The notes beneath the pieces were generated by a model. It had not been told where the DNA came from. It searched no databases and saw nothing but the letters and a program-made list of their open reading frames with translations. Position numbers and translations under genes: made by a program. From Salvia splendens (taxonomy: Eukaryota > Streptophyta > Magnoliopsida > Lamiales > Lamiaceae), in NCBI RefSeq assembly GCF_004379255.2, contig NC_056044.1, positions 11,076,001 through 11,140,000 of the forward strand: a stretch of 64,000 nt of DNA. Direction: 5' to 3'. Positions 34,992 through 44,704 of this stretch are shown here, piece by piece. Positions within the stretch are counted from its first letter, which is position 1; each line of letters starts with the position of its first letter.

Positions 34992-35660
34992 TCACGGAAC
35001 GAGACGATGCGACGTCGCGCGGGTTCCACCCTCGCGATCGTCGCGCATAGGGTAAACCCTAATCTTGCGTTGTCGTACTCCCACTGAACCGCAGCCGCTG
35101 CTTTCCGTCTGCTCGCGAGGACGCACCTGGCGCTGCGTCGTCACTACGTTGACAACGCTGCTGCGCCATCGCCCCTGAGTCGGATCACAGCTGCTGCTGT
35201 TCTGCGTCGTGCAAACTGCCCAGCTCGAGAGCTTGGGCTGCCGACCCAGAATTCCCAGCCTGACTTCTCCGACGCTACTGCGTCGGCGTGGCTCCAGCCG
35301 CTGCTGCCCGGAACTTCGCTGCCATCGCGTTTGCAGATCGCCGCTGCAATCGTGCAGCTGCGTCACTGCTCTCGGTGCAGTTGCTGTCCGTCGACGACAC
35401 AGCTGCTGTTCGGCGCTGCTGTCCGAAGACGAAGCAGTTGCTGCCGGAGCTGCTATCCGTCGCCAACTCTCTCGCTTCCGTCGTCTGTCGAGTCTGGGAA
35501 CTGCCCACGAAGGACTCCCACTCGACTCGCGAGCTCGCCCAACTCGACGTCTCCGACGCTGCTGCGTCGACGTCGCTCCGCCGACGCGACTGCATCGCGA
35601 AATTTCAATTGCGAGCCACCGCAACGTTGCTGTCACGATTTTCCTTCACCGTGCCGCATG
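34992..35660 (-). other. GC-rich island in the 5' internal region of element E
   Basis: About 670 bp, clearly GC-rich against AT-rich flanks, 300 bp inside the primer site. All frames are partly open and rich in Arg, Ser, Ala, which is expected from base composition. The longest (214 codons, minus strand, 34992-35636) has no recognised domain. Two similar GACGCAG(C/T)AGCGTCGGAGA phrases suggest internal duplication. It could be an untranslated leader or a captured host fragment; I do not call a protein. Confidence 0.6.
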
Positions 35661-35948
35661 TAATTTAAACTCCAGGTAATCACAAATTGATTCCATGTAA
35701 ATACATGGCAATTAGGCACGTAATCATTGCATACACATAGTGATTGCATATAGGAAAAACATATGCTAAGAGAATCGACACTGCATCATGCGACTGATTT
35801 TTCTCTAACTACGCAACGCACATATTCGCCTTTTTCATAGTTCGTCGTTCATTCAATGTAAGTAAAACAACCAACACACATCGAATATAAACATGCATTC
35901 AAGCAATTCATATAACATGAATTTAATCCACATAATCAGAGCCAAGAA

Positions 35949-35963
35949 TTGGCTCTGATACCA
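35949..35963 (-). other. Primer binding site of element E (initiator Met-tRNA type)
   Basis: TTGGCTCTGATACCA is the complement of TGGTATCAGAGCCAA, two bases from the 5' LTR. Confidence 0.88.
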
Positions 35964-35965
35964 AT

Positions 35966-37515
35966 TGTTGGGGTTTTATAGCCCCTTGCACAGCGGAAGA
36001 CTTGTACAAACAAATAAATCAGACGTAGGATCTATTTGACAGATTACGGGATTAATCAATTCACATGTTAACACAAAATTGCATGCTAGAACGTAAATAA
36101 TTCATGCTCATAGAATATAAATCCTAAACATGAATTCTACGGAGTTAGCTAATTTACCTCGTTGATTCTCCAAAGAATCGTCGATTGCTTGCGCCTTCTC
36201 CACGATGATCTTCAATACTAGACCACAAATCTTCTGACTGGTGTCCCGAACTGTATCTCAACATCAGGGTGGGCTGATCTTATCGAAACACTAGGACTCG
36301 AATAAAGGAGACAGATCTTTCTCACGGAGGAGAGCTGAAAAACTCACGGAGGGGAAACTAAGAGAATTTTCGAGCTCCTCTTAATAATAGAGGGGACGAA
36401 AATTATCTCTCTAAAATTGTGTTTTCTGTCTCTTTTATTCTCCTATTTATAATAGTTCATATTGGGCCCAGTCAGGGATCTATGGAAGGTTTTGGATATG
36501 AGCTCCCCTAATTAGCTTTTTACTAATTAAATTGAACCCACAATTTAATACAAGCTTATATTGGAATATTACGAGCAGCCACTACAGAAGTAATATTGAA
36601 CTCCCCATCCAAATCCGAAATTATAAGTATTCCGGGTTTCCATTTTGTTTATTATTTATTTCCCGTGCTTAAGATATAAATGCTCATTAATTAATTAAAG
36701 TCTGCTATGGACTTAATTAATTAACATCTTATTAATTCCAAGAGTAGACTTAGCAAGAAACACTTATTTATTATTCATAGAGTAATAAAACTCCAACTGA
36801 CCAGTTTCCGAATAATAAAACCTTGTTCAAGCTCCTCTTGAGGACATTATCAAACAAGACTCACCTCGTGCACGATTCAACATAATAGCAATCCTAGCAC
36901 CACTAGATAATGATCACCACTACCCAGTATACCTGGATCGTTGGGTGACGAAAAACCCGCACCTTTGGTAATTCAAAGTAGTAGATACTCAATGTCGTAT
37001 GCTCAATGCTAACGTATGTAGATTAAGAAATTAATTATCAAGACCTCGTCTTTCAGTAGATAGCATAAAGACTCATCTTGTTGTTAGATCCATTCAGTGC
37101 TATACCACACCAACGTCATCTTATTTCAATAAGGCTTAGAAATAATCGGACTGACATTGCAACCTTTCACGATAGGTAGCCAAAGCCTATCTAGGTTGTG
37201 AAATTCTTCTTTTTCTTTTGCAAAGCATTGCATAGAACCGACTGTAGTTACCTTAAAGTGGACGACGCCCACAACCAGTCTACTAAGCAAAAGACTTAGG
37301 ATTTGTTTACTTCTTATGCATTTAAATGTTTATAAAACATCTTATAAACGCACAAGCAAACACAATGTAATAATATATTGATTCTATTCGTGCAAACTGC
37401 TCGAATGATACTGAATCGGGTCAAAAGTGAACTGTAGAGTTTTTTTCGTACACAAGCAAGATTCTATTCGTGCGATCTCGCTCGAAACATGCTTTTTAGT
37501 ATACTAAACCTAACA
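35966..37515 (-). repeat. 5' LTR of element E
   Basis: It begins TGTTGGGGTTTTATAG and ends CCTAACA, followed by the target copy TGAGC. TATA box on the minus strand at about 36442-36451. Confidence 0.92.
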
Positions 37516-37520
37516 TGAGC

Positions 37521-39592
37521 AAGCTGACGTAGAAGCCGCTGCATGGTGTGACCGATGAAGAGATAGAGGGAGCAATTAAGGACTTCTGCCAGAAATCGGA
37601 ATTTATTGGAGCCGCAGGGGCTAAGCTACCGGTCAGTATAGAGGAACCCCAGGGGGAGAATTAGAAAAAGAAGGAGAAGCTGAAAAAAACCCTCTACCCG
37701 AAGATACACTTCCACCCTAAGTTGAGCTGAAGAAATTACCATCGAATTTGAAGTATGCCTTCCTCGGAGAGGAGAACTCATATCCAGTGATCATCAGCAG
37801 CAGCCTTACAAAGGAAGAAGAGGCGAGTCTACTGACTGTGCTGAGCAAGAACAAGAAGGCAATTGGATGGAGCCTTACAGATTTAGTTGGAATAAACCCC
37901 GACGTCTGCATGCACCACATTAGGCTGGAAGAGGGAGCAAAGGCACATCGAGATGCCCAAAGAAAGGTAAACCCCAACATGCGAGAAGAAATATTGAAGG
38001 AGATCTTGAAATTGTTGTCGCTAGGGATTATCTATTCAGTGACGGACAGCGAGTGGATCAGCCCGATCCACATGGTCCCAAAGAATTCGGGAATCCAAGT
38101 CGTTCAAAATGAGAGGAATGAGATGATCCCAACGAGGATGGTCACGGGTTGGCGAATGTGTATCGATTACCGTAAGCTGAACAATGCGACCAGGAAGGAC
38201 CATTTTCCCTTGCCTTTCATCGACCAAATGTTGGAGAGATTAGCTGGGAAAAAGTACTTCTGTTTTCTAGATGGGTACAACGGATACTTCCAAATTTACG
38301 TGGATCCTGAAGACCATGATAAGACCACCTTCACTTGCCAATTCGGAACCTATGCATACAGGCGCATGCCTTTCGGCCTATGTAACGCTCCAGGTACGTT
38401 TCAACGATGTATGATGAGCATATTCTCCGATTTGATTGAGGACTGCATAGAGATATTCATGGATGACTTCAAGGTCTACGGAGACTCTTTCGACTCTTGC
38501 CTTCATCATTTGGACATAGTTCTAGAAAGGTGTCAAACAAAAAGTCTGGTTTTGAATTTTGAGAAGTGTCATTTTATGGTCACTGAGGGGATTGTTCTAG
38601 GACACGTGGTTTCAAAGAGAGGAATCCAGGTGGATCAAGCCAAGGTGGATGTTATATCCAAATTACCGTTCCCTACTGATCAGAAGGGGATAAGGGGTTT
38701 TCTAGGGAACGCCGGTTTTTATCGAAGATTTATCAAGGATTTCTCCAAGATCGCCCAACCCCTTACCCGACTTCTTCAGAATGAAGTGGAGTTCGTTTTT
38801 TATGAGCAATGCAAGGCCGCTTTCAACCTTCTCAAGGAAAAGGTGATATCCGCACCTATCATACGGGCTCCTGACTGGGACTACCCTTTCGAAGTAATGT
38901 GCGATGTCAGCGATTATGCAGTGGGAGCCGTACTGGGTCAGAAGATCGATGGGAAGAGGTACGTAATTTTTTATGCACCTAAGACTCTGAATCAAGCCCA
39001 ACGGAATTACGATACCACTGAAAAAGAGATGCTGGCAGTGGTGTATTCTTTCGAAAAGTTCCGGCCATATTTGTTGGGATCCAAGGTCATCGTTTGTACT
39101 GACCATGCAGCGATTAAGTATCTGATTGCCAAGAAGGAATCCAAACCCCGCTTGATCCGATGGGTCCTCTTGTTACAAGAATTTGATTGGGCAGTGGAAG
39201 ATAAGAGAGGATTCGAGAACAAGGTGGCAGATCATTTGAGTAGAATAGTGCAAGATGGAAACAGCGAAGAGGTGCACGACAAGTTTCCAGAAGAGGATTT
39301 ATGTGAGGTAATTTTTGAGGTCAGGAAAATTGACTGGGAAGGAGTGATGAAGCTTACTGGCCAGTATGATACAGGAAAAGGAAAGGAGAAGGTTGGGCAA
39401 GAACCATGGTATGCAGACTTAGCCAACTACCTGGTGACTGGAGAAGTTCCAGAAGTGCCGAGTATTACTAAGGCCCAAAGAATGAAGATCAAGAGTGAGG
39501 CAAAATACTACTTTTGGGACAACCCCTATCTGTGGAGAGGTGGATCCGATCAAGTCATAAGGAGGTGCGTTCCTGACTGGGAGCGTTCCTGA
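37521..39592 (+). pseudogene. RT-RNase H of element B, after the E insertion
   Basis: The linker (37521-37740) resumes the frame left at 28605 but has a frame change near 37545 and a TAG at 37661. From about 37748 a 614-codon frame is open. RT motifs: [67 protein letters not shown], and the catalytic FMDDF near 38460. RNase H follows with [42 protein letters not shown] and KVADHLSRI. The frame ends at 39592 because of a 16-bp duplication. The RT core looks intact. Confidence 0.9.
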
Positions 39593-39600
39593 CTGGGAGC
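39569..39600 (+). repeat. 16-bp tandem duplication that breaks pol
   Basis: GTTCCTGACTGGGAGC occurs at 39569-39584 and again at 39585-39600. It adds 16 bp between RNase H and integrase codons and shifts the frame, producing the early stop. Confidence 0.95.
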
Positions 39601-40730
39601 AAAGAGACGTTCTGATCCATTGCCACTCGTTAGCATGTGGAGGACATTTCGGATCCAAGAAGACAGCAAGGAAGATTCTGGATAGCGGCTTTTATTGGCC
39701 AACCCTCAACAAGGATGCGTACGAGTTCTGCAGAAGTTGTGAGCACTGTCAACTGACCGGTGGGATATCTGCGAAAGACGAGATGCCCCAAGTTCCGGTA
39801 ATTGTATGTGAATTGTTCGACATTTGGGGAATGGACTTCATGGGTCCGTTTCCTTCATCCTATGGCAATTTGTATATCTTAGTCGCGGTGGATTACCTCT
39901 CCAAATGAATAGAAGCCAAGGCCACGAGCACTTGTGAAGCAAAGGAGGTGGCCAAGTTCTTAAAAAGTCATATCTTCAGCCGGTTCGGAGTTCCGAGGGC
40001 GATCATATCTGATCAAGGTACACACTTTTGTAACCGTACAATTGAAGCTTTAATGAAAAAGTACGGTGTGCACCATAGACTTTCGAGTCCCTACAATCCG
40101 TAAGCCAATGGTCAAGCGGAGATCTCTAACCGCGAGATAAAGAAGATTTTGGAGAAGGCTGTCAATCCTTCTAGGAAGGACTGGAGTGTAAGGTTAGAAG
40201 ATGCTTTATGGGCATATCGGACAGCCTACAAGACCCCCATAGGGATGTCCCCGTACCGGATTATTTTTGGAAAGATATGCCACTTACCGGTGGGAATTGA
40301 ACACCGGGCATACTGGGCAGTACAACAAGTGAATATGGATGCTACAGCCTGTGAAGAGGAAAGGAAGCTGCAGTTGCAGGAGCTTGAGGAACTTAGATTG
40401 GAGTCGTTTAACTCAGCCATGTGGTACAAGGAGCGAACCAAACTATGGCACTACAAGAATCTGAGGACCAAGGATCTCCATGTTGGGCAGAAAGTACTAC
40501 TCTTCCAGTCGAGACTGAAGCTCATGCCTGGGAAACTCAAATCGAAATGGACAGGGCCTTATGTCATCACCTCACTCCGTTCCAATGGAGCAGTAGAAAT
40601 TTCAGGGAGTCTTCCTAACTCTGAACCTTTTATTGTGAATGGGCATAGGCTAAAAGTGTTTAGGGACAACAGTGACGTGGCTGTGGTGGATGAGATTCCA
40701 CTGCGACCACACACTCAGGGTTCATACTGA
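39585..40730 (+). pseudogene. Integrase of element B, with two stops
   Basis: The zinc-binding part is present ([20 protein letters not shown]). The catalytic core has [12 protein letters not shown] (first Asp), ISDQGTHF (second Asp) and [12 protein letters not shown] (Glu). Single-base stops interrupt it: TGA at about 39906 where relatives have Trp, and TAA at about 40101 where relatives have Gln. The C-terminal part ([20 protein letters not shown]) continues to the stop at 40730. Apart from these it aligns end to end with the copies in A and D. Confidence 0.88.
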
Positions 40731-41354
40731 CCGGTAGGATAGGGAATGGAATTCCACTGGGCTAGCTCTTTTCAGCGTAACTTGCATATGCTGGCTAAGT
40801 AGAATTCCAATTCTCCTAAAGAAGATGTAAATATGGTACATATTTGGTAGTTAATTAATTTGAACCTTTGCATGCTAGTTAGTTTTAAGAAAAACCAAAA
40901 ATATTTTTCGGACCTCAAATATTAATTGGGAGTACGTACTGACCATCAGAATACCATTTTGGTGAAACTCCTGTTTTATTTAAGTGTCCTTTTTACTTTA
41001 TTTCTAATCTAGGAAATATAAGGGGAAATCATTAAGGGACGAATTTGAATTTGTGGACTTTCTGCAGCTTTTGCAGGGTGGCAGCGGCTGGAAGGGCGCG
41101 TGAGCAGAGAGAGTGGACACGCCGACCAATCATGAGTCAGTATTCTCAACCGCCTCTCCCTAGAAACGACGTGGTTTGGAACCGCCTATAACCGGTTGCA
41201 AACCCACAACTGCCCTATTCCAACCCATAACCAGCCGTCTCCCCCATTTTCACTTCACAATTTCACTCTGCAACTTATCTCTCTGCAAAATTTCCACCAT
41301 CACCCCACAAACACCAACCCCCACTTCATACCCAGAATTTCACAGATCTAAGGC
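40731..41354 (+). promoter_or_regulatory. Spacer and leader before the extra ORF of element B
   Basis: The 624-bp stretch lacks coding sequence. Its last 150 bp are C/T/A-rich ('cccattttcacttcacaatt', 'cttatctctctgc') with a CCTATAACCGG box near 41187, reminiscent of a plant promoter and 5' leader. Element D has a comparable stretch (59373-59600). It may serve to express the extra ORF separately. Confidence 0.4.
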
Positions 41355-41966
41355 ATGGGAAGGAAAGCATTCGCAACAAAAATCAAACCCACTTCCACCC
41401 GCAGGGAAGAAAAACCAGAATCACCACCGCCGCGGGAAGAACGGCCGCCGAGCCCACAACCACAACCGCAACCGCAACCATCGGAGCCGACTCCTCAAGC
41501 GCCAACAATGGTCTCCTTGGAAGCAATGGCGGCATTTCTTCGACAGCAGGACCCCAATAGGGATTGGTCGGCGGCGCTGGCCGGTTTGGGTCAAATCGGG
41601 GGACAAGAGAGAGTACTCGGAGAAAATCCTTCGGAACCGATTGTGCCATCTACAGCAACACTCCCCACCCCCATTGCGACTTCTTCCGGAATTCCACCAG
41701 AAAGAGAAGCTCCATCGACTACCCCACCACCTAAGTCCTCGGAACCCTCAGAAACTCCACAACACAGTGATTCAATGGAGATTGACCCCATTTCAGCTCA
41801 TTACGATTCCGACTCAGAAGAACGTGAAACGAGGAAAGGTCAGGAACAAGGGAGCCTACAGGGAGCAGTTGAGTCAGAGAAAACGCTGACGGCGGGAGTC
41901 GTTCCCCGAAAAGTGGCGAGGGAGGAGATAGATCTGAACGAATCAGCCAAGAAGCAGGGCCTATGA
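41355..41966 (+). CDS. Extra ORF of element B, N-terminal part (203 aa)
   Basis: A Pro/Ser/Glu-rich N-terminus containing SLEAMAAFLRQQDPNRDWSA, comparable to FMADLLQKLG in element D and SLEWLRKFLQGLKA in element A. It ends at a TGA that overlaps the ATG of the next frame by 4 nt (ATGA). In element D the corresponding protein is one continuous frame, so this break is more likely a frameshift than two natural genes. Confidence 0.6.
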   Translation: MGRKAFATKIKPTSTRREEKPESPPPREERPPSPQPQPQPQPSEPTPQAPTMVSLEAMAAFLRQQDPNRDWSAALAGLGQIGGQERVLGENPSEPIVPSTATLPTPIATSSGIPPEREAPSTTPPPKSSEPSETPQHSDSMEIDPISAHYDSDSEERETRKGQEQGSLQGAVESEKTLTAGVVPRKVAREEIDLNESAKKQGL

Positions 41967-44254
41967 CCGATGAGGAATTTCAGGCTATTTTAGATGATGT
42001 CAATCGGATGGAAGATGACACTGCCGTGGTGGCTGAGGGGCTAGACCTCGCATCACGAGCAACAGGAGAGAGTGAAGAAGCCGAAGAAGGAAACCGCTCG
42101 GAAAGCCAAGCTAGGGAAGAAGAGATTATGCCGAAATCACCCCAGCCAGAAGTAGAGAGGGGTGATACATCTATTGAAGCACAGGAAACGAAAGCAAAAG
42201 AAACAGAAGCAAGACCAGAAGTACCCAACCCAGTGGCACCTCCGGTGACAAAATCGAAGGCCGTCAAGAGGAAGTTGGTGTTGAAGGGCGAACCTAAGGC
42301 TAGACAGCAGAAGCCGCAAAGGTCTCAACGATGCTTAGGGAAGTGGGCAGCTAGTAAGGCGAAGCCGAACACAGAGGCAGATCCCGTGGAGATCTTGAGT
42401 GAAGAAGAGAGGACCACTCCCACAAAACCTGGGGAGAAGTCTGTACCTGTTACTGACCTAGAGGATACTGCAATGGAAACCGAAGCGGTCTCTCCAACAC
42501 TGAGTGGCCAAGGTGAAGAAGCTGACGGGATGGCTGAGGGTCTGGACCTCGCATCCAGGTCAGTAGGCCACAAGGAGACCAGTCCTACTGCCCAGGATCC
42601 ACTTTCGACACAAGCTGAGAAGGAACCCGAAGAAGAGAAAGATAAGGATGACGGAGAGGAAGTTAGATACCGTGAAGAGAGAAAACGAAAGGGGAAGGCC
42701 CCTATGAAGAAGAGGCCCAGCAATAAGAAGCCACGTACAGTGAACACATGCATAGTCATTACTGAGTCAGTTCAGCGAGTCCAGGAACACCGGAGGGAAC
42801 AAAGTGATAGCGAATACGCTGCCAGCGAGGAATCAGCCTCCGACAGCGATATCTCTTTGGAGAATGAGGAGTACGCCGAACAACAGTTTCTGGTTGATCA
42901 TCAGGAGTTAGTCCACCCACCGGTAGAGAGATTAAGGTACCGGAGGTGGACAGTGGACTTCACTAACGAGATAGCGGACGAGATGAAGCTTTTCGATTCG
43001 AAGGAGCTACAAAAAGTTTTCGATAGCAAGGATGAAGGGAGTAAGCAAGTGAAGAGCGGAAAGGTACTTCATATTCCTTCTTTAGATGAGTTGGGTGCCC
43101 GCGAGCAGTTTCTCTCTTATTTGCAAGCGTTAGGATTAGAATGGTTGTTGGAGAATGGAGATCCGAGTGTCCCGGTTAGATTAGCGAAGGAGTTTTTCAC
43201 GACCTTTAGGTTTAAGGTCACCACTGATCTAGATGAGGAATGTATCAGTTTTAGGCTGTTTGGCGGAGAGATACGGATGAATCTGATTGAGTGGACCGTG
43301 CGTCTGGGGATGTGCAGTTTGGAGGAGGCCATAGGGCCTGAGTGGAGAAGTAGGGAGCGGGGAATTCCCCGCAGACATGTGGAATTTGAGCCCCAGGCAG
43401 CATGGGAGGAGTTAACTCACCCAGCCTCTGGAGAATTTGCATCCACTCTGTCTCGCTCAATCCATTTCAATAACCCAATCCTACGCCTAGTCCAGCTTCA
43501 CTTGGACTTCAATTTGTTGGGACAGTCGAACTCCGCTGTTAGGACATCGATGACAGAGTTATACCTTCTCTGGTGCGCTGAGCACGGAAGGAAGTTACAT
43601 TTGGGTTTTTGGACCGCCTACCAATGCCATCTAATTGCCACCCACCCAGCGAGAAACCTCACTCTTTGCCACATCTTGGGAGTGTTCGTCAGAAAAAACA
43701 TCATCATCACGGAGGCCGAAGACTTATCCGACCAGATCATGGTGGATCCTCTTGGTCTCTTTGATACACCTTTGTTCGTCCGAACGAACACCGTTTACAT
43801 GAGGCAGGGCGTACCACGTTTCTACGCAATGGGAGAAGAAGCTATACCGACTGGGAGATCTGCAGCACATCCGGGAACACAAGATCAGGAGCAGAGACAG
43901 GAAAGGCTAGAGAAGGCAGTGGAAGAGTTGGCGGAAGATAATCGAAGAGCAAGAGCGGAGTTAAGCCGTTTGGCAACTGTGATGGAAGGAATCTTGAAAG
44001 AATTGGGAACCGGGAAGTTGGTCCATGAATCTGGACCGAGTGGCCATGGAGGCCGAACTAATGAACCACGAGTATCAGAGGAGGTATTAACCGAGACGAA
44101 AGAAGCAGAGCAGAAACAAGAGGCGGAACAAGAGGAAGGAGATGCCGAAGAGTCGGCAGAATCTGGGAACAAGCAATCCGAGAATGAGGAGGAGCAACCG
44201 GAAGAACCACCTGCACCACAGCCTGCCCCGCGAAGGAGCAAGAGAAACAAGTGA
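41963..44254 (+). CDS. Extra ORF of element B, main part (763 aa; Athila 'env-like')
   Basis: An open frame of 763 codons. Residues about 1-300 are acidic and low complexity, with a duplicated AEGLDLASR motif and a basic patch (ERKRKGKAPMKKRPSNKKPR) near residue 235-255 that looks like a nuclear localisation signal. The conserved Athila core spans residues about 370-610: FLSYLQALGLEWLL, VRLAKEFFTTFRFKVTTDLD, CISFRLFGGEIRMNLIEWTV, EPQAAWEELT, YLLWCAEHGRKLHLGFW, LCHILGVFVRKN. Then a coiled-coil-like segment (RQERLEKAVEELAEDNRRAR) and an acidic tail ending RRSKRNK. No signal peptide or transmembrane segment is visible. The family's function is unknown. Confidence 0.78.
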   Translation: MTDEEFQAILDDVNRMEDDTAVVAEGLDLASRATGESEEAEEGNRSESQAREEEIMPKSPQPEVERGDTSIEAQETKAKETEARPEVPNPVAPPVTKSKAVKRKLVLKGEPKARQQKPQRSQRCLGKWAASKAKPNTEADPVEILSEEERTTPTKPGEKSVPVTDLEDTAMETEAVSPTLSGQGEEADGMAEGLDLASRSVGHKETSPTAQDPLSTQAEKEPEEEKDKDDGEEVRYREERKRKGKAPMKKRPSNKKPRTVNTCIVITESVQRVQEHRREQSDSEYAASEESASDSDISLENEEYAEQQFLVDHQELVHPPVERLRYRRWTVDFTNEIADEMKLFDSKELQKVFDSKDEGSKQVKSGKVLHIPSLDELGAREQFLSYLQALGLEWLLENGDPSVPVRLAKEFFTTFRFKVTTDLDEECISFRLFGGEIRMNLIEWTVRLGMCSLEEAIGPEWRSRERGIPRRHVEFEPQAAWEELTHPASGEFASTLSRSIHFNNPILRLVQLHLDFNLLGQSNSAVRTSMTELYLLWCAEHGRKLHLGFWTAYQCHLIATHPARNLTLCHILGVFVRKNIIITEAEDLSDQIMVDPLGLFDTPLFVRTNTVYMRQGVPRFYAMGEEAIPTGRSAAHPGTQDQEQRQERLEKAVEELAEDNRRARAELSRLATVMEGILKELGTGKLVHESGPSGHGGRTNEPRVSEEVLTETKEAEQKQEAEQEEGDAEESAESGNKQSENEEEQPEEPPAPQPAPRRSKRNK

Positions 44255-44373
44255 CCACCACCCCACCTGACCAGTTAGTTTTTTTTTTATTTTTAATTTT
44301 TGGTTTTTCGTATTTTAATTGTGTTTTTTTTAGGTAGTATAATTTGTGTTTGTGCGCAAACCCCATTTCTAAA

Positions 44374-44596
44374 ACTTAGCCTATTTAATAGTCTAAGTGT
44401 GAGAAGTAAAGGGTTTGTCTCTTTGGCGCATGTTTTCTGTGTTTTCTTGTTTGTTGTTTTTCGAAAGCATGTTGGCTCATACTTAGCCCATTGCATGGTC
44501 TAAGTGTGAGAAGTTTATGTATATATGTGCTTTGTAATTGTTGTTTTTGCTTAGGTTTTAAACTCTCCCACTTAGCCTATTTTATATAGTCTAAGT
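44374..44596 (+). repeat. Three ACTTAG...CTAAGT hairpins (element B)
   Basis: Copies at 44374-44398, 44481-44505 and 44570-44596. Outer stem ACTTAG/CTAAGT is identical in all; a C-T mismatch follows; inner arms are CTAT/ATAG, CCAT/ATGG and CTAT/ATAG. Each is followed by GTGAGAAGT. They start about 120 bp after the stop of the extra ORF. Confidence 0.88.
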
Positions 44597-44654
44597 GTGA
44601 GAAGTTTGAGTTTTTAGCATGTCGTTGTGTCTACCATACTGGCCATTACCTTTT

Positions 44655-44704
44655 CCACTTCACAGCCTTATCTGAGGGCCGACACTTGTGAAGTGGGAGG
44701 GGGA
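44655..44704 (+). repeat. 10-bp-stem hairpin followed by G-rich purine tract (element B)
   Basis: CCACTTCACA (44655-44664) pairs perfectly with TGTGAAGTGG (44687-44696); a small GCC/GGC stem lies in the loop. GTGGGAGGGGGA (44693-44704) overlaps the 3' arm. It lies 1.36 kb upstream of the 3' LTR. Confidence 0.85.

Larger units (their letters stand above)
28606..37515 (-). mobile_element. Element E: Ty1/copia retrotransposon with decayed interior
   Basis: The LTRs are at 28606-30134 (1529 bp) and 35966-37515 (1550 bp), with ends TGTTGGGG...CCTAACA (the left copy begins TATTGGGG). Target duplication TGAGC is intact at 28601-28605 and 37516-37520. A primer site complementary to initiator Met-tRNA lies at 35949-35963 and a copia-type polypurine tract (AAGTGGGAGAT on the minus strand) at 30135-30145. 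The 5.8-kb interior has no open frame of a copia polyprotein, only decayed RT/RNase H fragments. By eye the LTRs differ at roughly 38 positions plus a 21-bp indel between CATGCT repeats. Confidence 0.92.

Noticed and set aside
35209..35679. Overlapping 100-214-codon ORFs on both strands in the GC-rich island of element E
   Set aside because: High GC lowers stop frequency in all frames; Arg/Ser/Ala-rich translations without domains are shadows.
41176..41889. 237-codon plus-strand ORF overlapping the extra ORF of B
   Set aside because: Pro/Arg/His-rich shadow of the real frame at 41355; no counterpart in D.
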